From NCBI RefSeq assembly GCF_024198175.1, contig NZ_JAJVKV010000002.1, positions 682,001-746,000 of the forward strand: DNA of 64,000 bases, read 5' to 3'. The notes under the pieces were generated by a model that did not search any database, had not been told where the DNA came from, and saw only the letters and a list, made by a program, of their open reading frames with translations. Source of the DNA: Pyxidicoccus xibeiensis. Lineage in GTDB: Bacteria; Myxococcota; Myxococcia; Myxococcales; Myxococcaceae. The position numbers and the translations under genes were made by a program. This document shows positions 1 through 9,288 of the stretch, one piece after another. Each line of letters opens with the position of its first letter. Position 1 is the first letter of the stretch.

Positions 1-3000
1 CACCTCGCCGGTGAGGATGCCGCGGCAGGCCTGGTGGATGGCGACGAGCGAGGACGAGCACGCAGTGTCGACCGTCTGGGAGCCCCCGGTGAAGCCGTAG
101 TGGTCCGAGATGCGTGCGGCGAGCATGTTCGGGATGGTGCTCACCACCATCCGGCCCGCGGCCTCGTCGGGAACGCTGGCGCGATGGCGCTTGAGGTACG
201 CGCTCTCCCCGCCGCCGATGTAGACCGAGACTCTGCGCCCCAGCAGCTCCTCGGCGCGGTAGCCCGCGGCGTCGAACAGCTCGCGGCTCAGCTCCAGGAG
301 GAACCGCTGCTGCGGGTCCATGAGGAGCGCGTCCGTGTCCGACACGCCGAATGCCGCGGCATCGAAGAGGTCGATGCCGTCGAGGAACGCACCGAAGCGG
401 ATGTGGCGCAGGTCACCCGGGAGGCCGCCCGCCGTGCGGAAGTCCTGGAGGCGCTCCGCCGGAACCTCCCCCGTGAGCCGGCGTGCGGCGGTGAGGTTGC
501 GCCAGAACTCCTCCAGGTTGGCGGAGTGTGGCTGCCGGCCCGCCATCGCGACCACCGCGACGCGGGTGGGACGCGCCTGGGGTATCGCGACTGATGCCGG
601 GATGGGGCGGGGCGCCGCGGTCTCGCTACGAGGAGCCGGGGCGGGCGCGGCCTTCGCGCTCTCGATGCGAGGCGCAGGGGGAGGCGCGGCCGCCGCGGTC
701 TCGATGCGTGGGGCCTCCGCCTTCGCCACGCCTTCGTCGATGAGATAGGTGGCGAAGTCGCGGATCGCCGGGTGCTCGACGATGGCGTTGGGTTCGACCG
801 CGCGGCCGAAGAGGGCCTCCACGCGGCTGAGGACCGTCATCATCATCACCGACTCGACCCCGTAGTTGCTCACCGGCACTTCGGGGTCCAGCTCGGCCAC
901 TGCGACCTTCAGCAGCTCGGCGTAGACGGACAGGAGCTGCGCCTCCACGCGCGTGCGCAGGGCCGCCGTTGGTGCCGTCGCCGAAGCCGCCAGGGCCGCC
1001 GCGAGGGGCGGTGTCGGCTCCACCGGGCCTGGCGCTGGACGGGGCGCCGGGCGAGCCCCCTCCTGGGGCCGCCGCAGCACGAGATCTCGCATGGTCACCA
1101 GCACCCGCCCGGTGTCGTCCGCGAGCGTCACGTCGAGCCGCTGGGAGTCGTTCCGGCGCACCCATGCCCAGCAGGCGCCGGGCGGAGCTGCATGCAGCTC
1201 CACCGCTCCCAGCGCGAAGGGCAGGGGAGGCTGACGTGCGTCGTCACCGTCATCCACGAGCACCAGCGCCGTCTGCAGCGCACCGTCGAGCAGCGAGGGA
1301 TGGAACTGGAGCGCCTGTGAGGCCGCCACGGCAGGGAGCTCGAGACGCGCCAGCGCCTCGGACCCGGCCCGGTACACCTCGACGACGGACTGGAACGCGG
1401 GGCCATATTCGAAGCCATGCGCCCGGAACCGCGCATAGAGCGCCTCGCGGTCGAGCCGCTCCGTGGCGCGACTCCTCAGTGCCTCGACGTCGACGGGCGG
1501 CGCGGTCCCACCAGCCCGGGCGTCTCGGAGGATGCGCCCTCGCACGAACACGGTGTCTCCGGCCCCATCCGCCTCGACGAGCGAGAACTCCAGCTCGCGC
1601 TCCTCTGGCCGGAGGCGGACCTGGAACCGGCACCCGGTGTCACCGGCAACGAGCGGGCGCACCCAGACGAGGTCCCGCAGGGATGTCGCCTGCTCTCCAG
1701 ACAGCTCCACGGCCGCCCGCGCCGCCTCGATGGAGGCCACAGCCGGGAGGAGCTTCCGTCCTCCGACGACATGGTCCGCGAGGAACGGCTCCTCCCCGGT
1801 GAGGACCGTCAGGAAGCGCTGCGCGCCCAGCGTGGAGGTGTTCGTGTGGACCAGCGGGTGCAGCACCGCCGGCGCCACCGAGGGACCAGCCCCCTCCGCC
1901 CTGGGAATCCAGCAGCGGCGGCGCTCGAAGGGATAGGTCGGTAGCGCGACCCGGTGCCACGCGCGGTCCGCGTAGAGCGCGCCCAGGTCCACGGCGGCGC
2001 CGCGCACCCAGAGCGCCGCGAGCTTCGCGAGGTCGCGACTCGCGACGAGCGCATCGATGGAGGCCCGCTCCGCCGAGGCCCGCTCCTTCGTGCTTCCCCT
2101 GGCAACGCCGTCCGCGTGCGTGGGAGTGGAGAGGAACGCTTCCAGCCTGCGGACCAGCTCCGTGCGCGAGCCGGCGACGATGGCGAGCCGCTCGGCCAGC
2201 TCGGTGCGGCCGATGGCGAGGGTCGCGGCGATGTCGCGCAGGGCGTAGCGCGCCGTGTGCTCGCCGGTGAGCCCGGCGTGGAGCCGGCGGGCCAGCTCCT
2301 GGAGCTGGGGCTCACTGGCGGCGGAGAGGGTGAACAGCTCCGGCCTCGCGTCGTCGGCGGTGACGCTGTCCCAGTCGGCGGACCACTGGAGGATGGCGTG
2401 CGCGTTGGACCCGCCCGCCCCGAAGGAGCTGAGCCCCGCGTAGCGGGAGCCGTCGCGCAGCGGGAAGTCGAGCACCTCCTCCGCGACGAAGAACGGTCCC
2501 GCCGCGAAGTCGATGTTGGCGTTCTTGATGTGGCTGTGGAGGTTCGGAGGAATCCTGCCGCGCTGGAGGCAGAGGACCGCCTTGATGAGCCCCGCGATGC
2601 CCGCCGCGGCCTCCAGGTGGCCGATGACGGACTTCGCCGAGCCAATCGCGCACGAGGCCTTCCGCGCCGCGCCGCCTGCCTGCTCGAAGGCCTGGGTCAG
2701 CCCCTGGATCTCGATGGGGTCTCCCAGTGAGGTCCCCGTCCCATGGCACTCGATGTACCCGAGCTCCGAGGGCGCCACTCCGGAGCGGGAGAAGGCCGTC
2801 TCGACGAGGCGGCCCTGCTGCCGGGGATTGGGCACGGTGAAGCCGGAGGCCCGCCCACCGTGGTTCACCGACGTCCCCCGAATCACCGCGTGGATGGTGT
2901 CGCCGTCGGCGAGTGCCTGCTCCAGCGGCTTGAGCAGCACGGCACCCACGCCCTCGCCCGGCACGTACCCGGTTCCCCCCTCGCCGAAGCTGCGGCACCG

Positions 3001-6000
3001 CCCGTCCGTGGAGAGGAAGCGGAGCTGGCCGAGGTAGACGTACTTCTCCGGATGGAGTGACAGGTTCACGCCTCCGGCGATGGCCATGGAGCACTCCCCG
3101 TCGAGGATGCTCTGGCAGGCGAGGTGCACCGCCGTGAGCGACGACGAGCACGCGGTGTCGATGGCGATGCTGGGGCCCGTGAGGTCGAGGAAGTACGAGA
3201 CGCGGTTGGCGATCTGCCAGTAGAGCGAGCCAGGCCCGGCATAACGTCCCCGGAAGGAGCCCTGCTCGGCGGTGATGAGCGTGTACTCGTTCCACATGGC
3301 GCCGACGAACAGCCCGACGTCCTTCTCACGCAGGAGCTTCCGGTTGCCGTAGCCGGCATGCTCCAGGGTCTCCCAGGTGCACTCGAGGAAGAGCCGCTGC
3401 TGGGGGTCCAGCTGCTCCGCCTCGCGGACGGAGATGTTGAAGAAGAGCGGGTCGAACTTGTCGACGTCGTCCATGAACCCGCCCCAGCGTCCGTACGTCG
3501 TGTCCGGGTGGGTGGGGTCGGGATGGAAGTAGCGCCGGTAGTCCCACCGGTCGGCGGGAATCTCGGTGATGCAGTCGACGCCAGCGAGCAGGTTGCGCCA
3601 GTAGGTCTCCACGTCGGGCGCCTTCGGAAAGCGGCCCCCCATCCCGATGACCGCGATGGCGCGCTCCGGGAGCGGCCCCGCAGTCCGGGTCGGAGTCCTT
3701 GCTTTCGCGCGGGGCTCGGAGGCAGGCCCCTGCACCGGGGGCCCAGGCGGGGGCGGCACGGGCATGCTCGCCCGCCGTGGACGCGACGCCAGGAAGACGG
3801 CGAGCTCACGGAGGTTGGGCCGCTCGAAGAGCAACGTCGGCGAGAGGCCGTCGTACTCGCGGTCCAGCTCCTTCATGAGCTCCTTCACCATCACCGACTC
3901 GACGCCGAGGGCGAAGAACGACTCCTCGGGATCGACCGCCGACGCGTCGGCGCCAATCCGCGCCGCGATGAGGCCGGTCAGCCAGGCCTCGAGCGCTGCC
4001 GCGTCGTCCGGCTTCGGGGCCGGGAGGGGAGCGTGAGGCGGGGACGCGGGCGCCACGTCCACGAGTCGCTCGCCGAATGGATGCCCCGGGCCCGGGCCGA
4101 GGACGATGACCCGCTCCTCGGGACCCGTCAGCGCCGAGTCGAGTGCGGCGAAGGCGGGCCCGTCTTCGAGGAGGGTGATGCCCCTCGCGGCAAGCTGCTC
4201 GATGGCCTGGACGTCCCGCCCCATCCCGCCTTCGGCCCAGAGGGTCCAGTTCACCGCCAGGCTGCGGCCCGGTCGGCCTCGCGCCCGGCGGTAATCCATG
4301 AAGGCGTCCAGGAACGCGTTCGCCGCCGCGTAGTCGACCTGGCCGACGTTGCCGAGCTCGGAGACGACGGAGGAGTAGACGATGAAGAAGTCGAGCGGCT
4401 CCGACGCGGTGAGGTCGTCCAGGAGCCAGGCGCCGACGACCTTCGGGCGGAGCACGCGGTCGAAGGACTCCACGTCCTTGCTGAAGATGAGCCGGTCCGC
4501 GAGCACGCCGCCCGAGTGGATGACGCCGTGGAGGGGGCCGAAGGCCTGCTTCACCTGGGCGAGGGTTGCGGCGAGGTCCTCGGGACGGGTGACGTCCGTC
4601 GGGAAGTAGCGGACCCGGGCTCCCGTGCCGCCGCCCTCCAGCTCACGCAGGACCTGTTCGAGCTCGGCCGACATGGGCGAGCGGCCTACGAGCGCGATGC
4701 GTGCGTTCCGCGTCCGTGCCGCGAGGTGCGCGGCGGTCTTCCGGCCGATTCCACCGGCGCCGCCGACGACGAGGTACACCCCGCCGTCCCGATACGGCAC
4801 ACCGTCCTGGTTCCCTCTCGCGCGAGTCACGCGGGGAACGAAGCGGCGGCCCTCACGGTAGGCCACGACGTGCTCGGCAGTGGCGCTCGACTGGCATTCC
4901 GAGCGGAGGAGGCCCGGCAGCGTGGCCGCGTCCAGGCCGCGACGCCCGAGGTCGATGACGACCGGACGGAGCTTCTTGTACTCGAGCGCAACCGTCCGGA
5001 CCGCACCCGCCAGTCCGGCCGCCGCGTAGCCGCGCGCCGTGTCGCCGGGATTCACACAGAAGGCGTCATGGACGACGAGCGCGATGCGCACCGCCTTGAA
5101 GCGCGAGGCTCCAGCCGCCTTCGCGAGGAGGAAGAGCGCCCGCGCTCCATGCGTCTGCTGGCGCCACAGCGCCTCAGCGGAAGAGGCCGGCTCGTCATTC
5201 GCCGCCAGGAGGAAGTAGACGCTCAGCGGTCCTTCCGTCGTCCCCAGCTCCTCGGTGGCTCGGCGGAGGAGCCGCGTCCAGTCCTCCAGCTCCAGGGGAT
5301 TGAAGTGGGCCTCGCCGGGCCGGCCTTCCGGTGACGCCCGGGCCACGAGGACCGGCCCTTCGGCCGCCAGCGCGAGCGAGAGTGCCTCCCCGTTGGTGTG
5401 GGGCGGCAGGATCAGGAGCGACGGGCCTCGCGTCGCGGAGACCGGCGCGACCTCCGCGGCAACCCAGCGCGGCGCATACAGACTCGTGCCCTCGAGGTGG
5501 GCGGGTGGGGCGTCAGCGCCGGCACCTTGCCGGGCCGGGGTCTTGACGGGGAAGGGCGATGCGCCTGGCGCAACCTCGGAGTGGTCAGGGCTCTCGAGGT
5601 GCCCACCGAGGAAGCCGGCGGCGACGCGCCGGAAGACCGCCCCTTCGAGCTCGAGCAGTGGCGTACCACTCGGGGACCGCGCAACCACGTGAGCCTGGAG
5701 GTCGCCGTTCCGCCCACTCGGGGATACCTGGGTGACCTCCACCGTGAGCTGCCCGGCGAGCGGCCCCAGCAGGCGGAGCTGCCGGATGAAGAACGGGATG
5801 AGGAGGCTGCCGTCCTGGAGCCGGCCGTCGATCAGGGCCTGCATGACGACGCACTGGAGGACGCCATCGAGCAGGGCCGCATCGAGGTCCCCCGCGCCGG
5901 GCGCCCCTTCGAGGTGCGCGACGAGGCGCCCCTCCTCGTGCTCGAGGCCGCGCAGGACCTGGAGGCTGTCACCGTAGCCGTAGCCCAGGCGGGCGAGGCG

Positions 6001-9000
6001 CGTGTAGAGCTCCGCGGGCTCGGCGGGCGACATGGGCACGGCGGCACGTCGAGAGGCGGGAGCGCCGCCCGAGGCGTCCACGCTGAACGCTCCGGTGCAG
6101 AGCGCCGTGGCTCCGGCGCGGACGATGAACCGCCCGGACGCCTCGGTGTCGACCGCGTAGGCCAGCGCGTCCTCGACGAGGGCCGGCGTGTGGAGGGAGA
6201 CCTCGCGCAGGCAGTTCGCGGCTGGCTGGTGCTGGCGCGCGGCGAGCAGCGCGGCGCGCATGAGGACGGCACCTGGTGCAAGCAGCCGCCCGGTGATGAC
6301 GTGGTCGCGGATGATGGGCTCGCTGGCGCGCCAGACGCCCTCGCGCGCCCCGGACGGGACTTCGAGGCTGGGCTCCGCCCGCTCGGCATTCGTGGCGCTC
6401 ATGGGGGTGGCCTTCGCCGCTTCGACGCGGGGCGGCGGAAAGTGCGTCCCGTCGAACGCGTACCCAGGAAGGCGGAACCGCCGGTGGGACCGCACCTCCG
6501 CGTAGCGCCCCCATGTGAGCTCCAGCCCTCCACGCCACAGCGTGAGCAGCGCCTCGAGCTTCGCGCCCTCCGCCGCTTCATCGAGTGCGACGACGAGGGA
6601 CGAGGCGCGAAGGGATTCGGGAGGAAGACCGAGGCAGAGCACCGGGCCCTGCTCCTCATGGAGGACACTGCCATTCCCTGGCGACGCAGCGAGGAGCGCG
6701 GACAGGGAGAGCGTTCCCTCCGGCCCGGGCAGCGGCGCGCCAGGCCCTCTCGCGGCCGAGCACGGCCCGGTCCACCTCCCCCGGTTCAGCCGCTGCGCGA
6801 GCGCCGAGGCGATGGTCCCGAAGGAGCGCGCATCCGGTTCGCACAGCAGTCGGACGAGCTCGTCCGGGAGCAGGAGCTCCTCCACGGCGAGCCTGGCGAG
6901 CTCGGCAAGGCGCGCGTCACCGGGCAGCGGCGGGTCGCCGAGCGACCACTTGCGCTCCAGCCGCAGCCGGCTCACCGCGAGCACGAGTGCCGCGAGGCGC
7001 TCATCCGCGGCAGAAGGCCCGGCGAGCAGCGACTCCAGGGAGCGGCCCACCGTGGCGAGCGGCTGCCGCCACTCCTCCAGGTGACGGGAGAAGGTGTGCT
7101 GTGTCCCGAACAGGAGCCGTGCATCCGCAGCGGCCTTGCGGACGCCCTCGCGGTCCACCTGGAAGCCGGAGACCAGGTCCTGCAGGAGCGCGGCGTCCGC
7201 GTCCCAGGGCTCCACCACCGCACCTGTCTCGGGGTGCAGGTAGGGAAGCCGTGGGCGGCGCAACGAGACCCCGGCGCCTTCCGGCAGCAGCGCACGCAGG
7301 GCCTCGTCGAAGGAAAGGGCGCCCGAGCTGACGAGGGTGGCCGCGGCAGCTCCGGCGACCTTGCGAAGCGAGAGGCCTGCCTGGGTCAGGCTCTCGGCGA
7401 GGGCACAACGCACGCACAACGCGAGCGCGGGGCGAAGCTCCTCCGGGAGGAAGCCCCCCGCCGCCAGGAGCTCCTTCGCGGAGCCGTGGCCTCTCCGATG
7501 GAGGAGGGGCGCGGCGAGCCGCTCGAAGGCCGCCGCGAACAGCGGATCACTGCGATGGAGCGCCCGTGCCGCGGCGATTCCGCCGTCCGGCAGCCCACCG
7601 AAGAACAGGGTCGGATTCGCCACCGCTCCGGGTGTCACCGGGTCGTCTTCACGGGTGAGCGCCGCTTCCAGCTCCGCCGGGGTTCGTACCACCGCGCCGA
7701 AGCGCCGCTTGAAGGACCTCCCGGACTCCTGGAGCGTGAGGCAGGCGTCGCGGAGCGCGGCCCCGTCGAAGTCGGGCGAGCGCACCCGCGCCAGCCACTT
7801 CGCCTTGAGCGCGCGGAGGCTCGGCTCCGTTCGCGCGGAGAGGACGAACGCGAGCGGCGCCTCGGGCGGCCTCGCCAGGCCCGGGGCTGGGCTCCCGGGT
7901 CGATACTCCTCGACCACGACGTGGCTGTTCACCCCTCCGAAGCCGAACGAGCTGACCCCCGCGCGCAGGGGCGCTCCGGAAGGCCGGGTCCACGGGTGAC
8001 CCTGTCTGGCCGGGACGAAGGGGGAGCGCTCGAAGTCGATGAGCGGGTTGAGGGTCGTCAGGTTCAACGTCGGGGGCACCTGCTCGTGCCGCATCATCAG
8101 CAGGGTCTTGATGAGCCCCGCGATGCCCGCCGCGGCCTCCAGGTGGCCGATGTTCGTCTTGACCGAGCCGATGGCGCAGAAGCCGCGCGCCTCGGTGCTC
8201 GTGCGAAACGCCTTTGTGAGCGCCGCTACTTCCACCGGGTCCCCCAGCGAGGTCCCCGTGCCGTGGGCCTCCACGTAGGAGAGCGTCGCCGGGTCCACGC
8301 CCCCGTCGCGGCAGGCCGCGAGGATGACGTCCCGCTGCGCTCCCACCCGTGGCGCCGTGAGTGACGCCGCGCGGCCCACGTGGTTCACCGCAGAGCCCCG
8401 GATGACGCCATGGATGGCACTGCCCGCCCGCTCGGCGTCCTCGAGACGCTGGAGCAGGATGACGCCGACCCCCTCACCGGGCACGTAGCCGTCCGCGTCC
8501 TTGTCGAACGTGCGGCACTGCCCCGTCGGGCTCAGCATCCGCGACTTCCCGAACGAGACGTACTTCCACGGGCTGAAGTCCAGGCTGACGCCGGCCACGA
8601 GGCAGTAGTCGGCCTCGCCGAGCAGCAGCGCTCTCCGGGCCTGGTGGAGCGCCACGAGCGAGGACGAGCAGGCCGTGTCGAGCGTCAGGCTCTCGCCGCT
8701 CACTCCCAGGTGGTACGAGACGCGGTTGGCCAGCATGCACGCGTACGTGCCCGCGCAGGCGTAGCTCTCCGTGTCCACCCCAGGCGCATAGGCGGTCTGG
8801 TAGTGGTCCATCGCCATGGCGCCCACGTAGACGGAGGTGCGGGCCCGCACGAGCGTCTCCACGGAGATGCCCGCGTCCTCCAGGCAGTGCCAGGTCTCCT
8901 CCAGGAGCAGGCGCTGCTGCGGGTCCATGCTGCGCGCCTCGCGCGGCGAGACGTTGAAGAACGCATGGTCGAAGCGGTCGAAGTCGCGGACGAACGCCCC

Positions 9001-9225
9001 CCAGCGGCTCGTGGAGCGGTTGGGGGCACCGATGTCCGGCGAGTACCACCGGCCGACATCCCACCGGTCCGCTGGAATCTCCGTGACGGAGTTGATGCCC
9101 GCGGCGAGGTTGCGCCAGAACCCGGCCACATCGTCCGCGCCGGGGAAGCGGCAGGCCATGCCGATTACCGCGGGGTCGCGGCCACGACGCGCACCCCCTG
9201 TCTGCGCCGATCCGAACGGACTCAT
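1..9225 (-). CDS. Trans-AT type I polyketide synthase, partial (C-terminal part beyond left edge)
   Basis: Multimodular polyketide synthase; one uninterrupted frame from ATG at 9225 off the left edge, at least 3,075 residues. Domains by residue: KS1 17-441 (Cys186 in DTACSSSL; histidines in EAHGTGTS and NIGHLEAA); a degenerate AT-like stretch 455-925; DH 955-1210 (His975 in RDHVITG, Asp1120 in LLDGVLQ); KR 1250-1680 (GGAGGIG near 1486, Tyr1632 in DYAAANAF); ACP (Ser1777 in GVESVM); KS2 1853-2280 (Cys2026); a post-KS flanking subdomain ending LPTYPFERRRCW; DH 2400-2720 (His2485, Asp2647); ACP (Ser2792); KS3 from about 2884, cut after Cys3056. No intact AT is present, and the DH opening HPLVHTNTS and KR motif VIHSGGV look like trans-AT enzymes, so malonyl units are probably loaded by a separate AT. 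The second module has DH and ACP but no KR. The start is 63 bp after the P450 stop, in the same frame, with AGGAG 11 nt upstream. Product unknown. Confidence 0.95.
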   Translation of the reverse strand, partial: MSPFGSAQTGGARRGRDPAVIGMACRFPGADDVAGFWRNLAAGINSVTEIPADRWDVGRWYSPDIGAPNRSTSRWGAFVRDFDRFDHAFFNVSPREARSMDPQQRLLLEETWHCLEDAGISVETLVRARTSVYVGAMAMDHYQTAYAPGVDTESYACAGTYACMLANRVSYHLGVSGESLTLDTACSSSLVALHQARRALLLGEADYCLVAGVSLDFSPWKYVSFGKSRMLSPTGQCRTFDKDADGYVPGEGVGVILLQRLEDAERAGSAIHGVIRGSAVNHVGRAASLTAPRVGAQRDVILAACRDGGVDPATLSYVEAHGTGTSLGDPVEVAALTKAFRTSTEARGFCAIGSVKTNIGHLEAAAGIAGLIKTLLMMRHEQVPPTLNLTTLNPLIDFERSPFVPARQGHPWTRPSGAPLRAGVSSFGFGGVNSHVVVEEYRPGSPAPGLARPPEAPLAFVLSARTEPSLRALKAKWLARVRSPDFDGAALRDACLTLQESGRSFKRRFGAVVRTPAELEAALTREDDPVTPGAVANPTLFFGGLPDGGIAAARALHRSDPLFAAAFERLAAPLLHRRGHGSAKELLAAGGFLPEELRPALALCVRCALAESLTQAGLSLRKVAGAAAATLVSSGALSFDEALRALLPEGAGVSLRRPRLPYLHPETGAVVEPWDADAALLQDLVSGFQVDREGVRKAAADARLLFGTQHTFSRHLEEWRQPLATVGRSLESLLAGPSAADERLAALVLAVSRLRLERKWSLGDPPLPGDARLAELARLAVEELLLPDELVRLLCEPDARSFGTIASALAQRLNRGRWTGPCSAARGPGAPLPGPEGTLSLSALLAASPGNGSVLHEEQGPVLCLGLPPESLRASSLVVALDEAAEGAKLEALLTLWRGGLELTWGRYAEVRSHRRFRLPGYAFDGTHFPPPRVEAAKATPMSATNAERAEPSLEVPSGAREGVWRASEPIIRDHVITGRLLAPGAVLMRAALLAARQHQPAANCLREVSLHTPALVEDALAYAVDTEASGRFIVRAGATALCTGAFSVDASGGAPASRRAAVPMSPAEPAELYTRLARLGYGYGDSLQVLRGLEHEEGRLVAHLEGAPGAGDLDAALLDGVLQCVVMQALIDGRLQDGSLLIPFFIRQLRLLGPLAGQLTVEVTQVSPSGRNGDLQAHVVARSPSGTPLLELEGAVFRRVAAGFLGGHLESPDHSEVAPGASPFPVKTPARQGAGADAPPAHLEGTSLYAPRWVAAEVAPVSATRGPSLLILPPHTNGEALSLALAAEGPVLVARASPEGRPGEAHFNPLELEDWTRLLRRATEELGTTEGPLSVYFLLAANDEPASSAEALWRQQTHGARALFLLAKAAGASRFKAVRIALVVHDAFCVNPGDTARGYAAAGLAGAVRTVALEYKKLRPVVIDLGRRGLDAATLPGLLRSECQSSATAEHVVAYREGRRFVPRVTRARGNQDGVPYRDGGVYLVVGGAGGIGRKTAAHLAARTRNARIALVGRSPMSAELEQVLRELEGGGTGARVRYFPTDVTRPEDLAATLAQVKQAFGPLHGVIHSGGVLADRLIFSKDVESFDRVLRPKVVGAWLLDDLTASEPLDFFIVYSSVVSELGNVGQVDYAAANAFLDAFMDYRRARGRPGRSLAVNWTLWAEGGMGRDVQAIEQLAARGITLLEDGPAFAALDSALTGPEERVIVLGPGPGHPFGERLVDVAPASPPHAPLPAPKPDDAAALEAWLTGLIAARIGADASAVDPEESFFALGVESVMVKELMKELDREYDGLSPTLLFERPNLRELAVFLASRPRRASMPVPPPPGPPVQGPASEPRAKARTPTRTAGPLPERAIAVIGMGGRFPKAPDVETYWRNLLAGVDCITEIPADRWDYRRYFHPDPTHPDTTYGRWGGFMDDVDKFDPLFFNISVREAEQLDPQQRLFLECTWETLEHAGYGNRKLLREKDVGLFVGAMWNEYTLITAEQGSFRGRYAGPGSLYWQIANRVSYFLDLTGPSIAIDTACSSSLTAVHLACQSILDGECSMAIAGGVNLSLHPEKYVYLGQLRFLSTDGRCRSFGEGGTGYVPGEGVGAVLLKPLEQALADGDTIHAVIRGTSVNHGGRASGFTVPNPRQQGRLVETAFSRSGVAPSELGYIECHGTGTSLGDPIEIQGLTQAFEQAGGAARKASCAIGSAKSVIGHLEAAAGIAGLIKAVLCLQRGRIPPNLHSHIKNANIDFAAGPFFVAEEVLDFPLRDGSRYAGLSSFGAGGSNAHAILQWSADWDSVTADDARPELFTLSAASEPQLQELARRLHAGLTGEHTARYALRDIAATLAIGRTELAERLAIVAGSRTELVRRLEAFLSTPTHADGVARGSTKERASAERASIDALVASRDLAKLAALWVRGAAVDLGALYADRAWHRVALPTYPFERRRCWIPRAEGAGPSVAPAVLHPLVHTNTSTLGAQRFLTVLTGEEPFLADHVVGGRKLLPAVASIEAARAAVELSGEQATSLRDLVWVRPLVAGDTGCRFQVRLRPEERELEFSLVEADGAGDTVFVRGRILRDARAGGTAPPVDVEALRSRATERLDREALYARFRAHGFEYGPAFQSVVEVYRAGSEALARLELPAVAASQALQFHPSLLDGALQTALVLVDDGDDARQPPLPFALGAVELHAAPPGACWAWVRRNDSQRLDVTLADDTGRVLVTMRDLVLRRPQEGARPAPRPAPGPVEPTPPLAAALAASATAPTAALRTRVEAQLLSVYAELLKVAVAELDPEVPVSNYGVESVMMMTVLSRVEALFGRAVEPNAIVEHPAIRDFATYLIDEGVAKAEAPRIETAAAAPPPAPRIESAKAAPAPAPRSETAAPRPIPASVAIPQARPTRVAVVAMAGRQPHSANLEEFWRNLTAARRLTGEVPAERLQDFRTAGGLPGDLRHIRFGAFLDGIDLFDAAAFGVSDTDALLMDPQQRFLLELSRELFDAAGYRAEELLGRRVSVYIGGGESAYLKRHRASVPDEAAGRMVVSTIPNMLAARISDHYGFTGGSQTVDTACSSSLVAIHQACRGILTGEV

Positions 9226-9288
9226 ATGGGAACTGGCTCCTCGCTGCTCGATGCTTCGATCACGTTGCGTGGCCGCGGGACGTCGCCA

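Noticed and set aside
3124..8364. Two long plus-strand open frames inside the polyketide synthase region
   Set aside because: Antisense shadows of the PKS, whose frame is uninterrupted and carries KS, DH, KR and ACP motifs.
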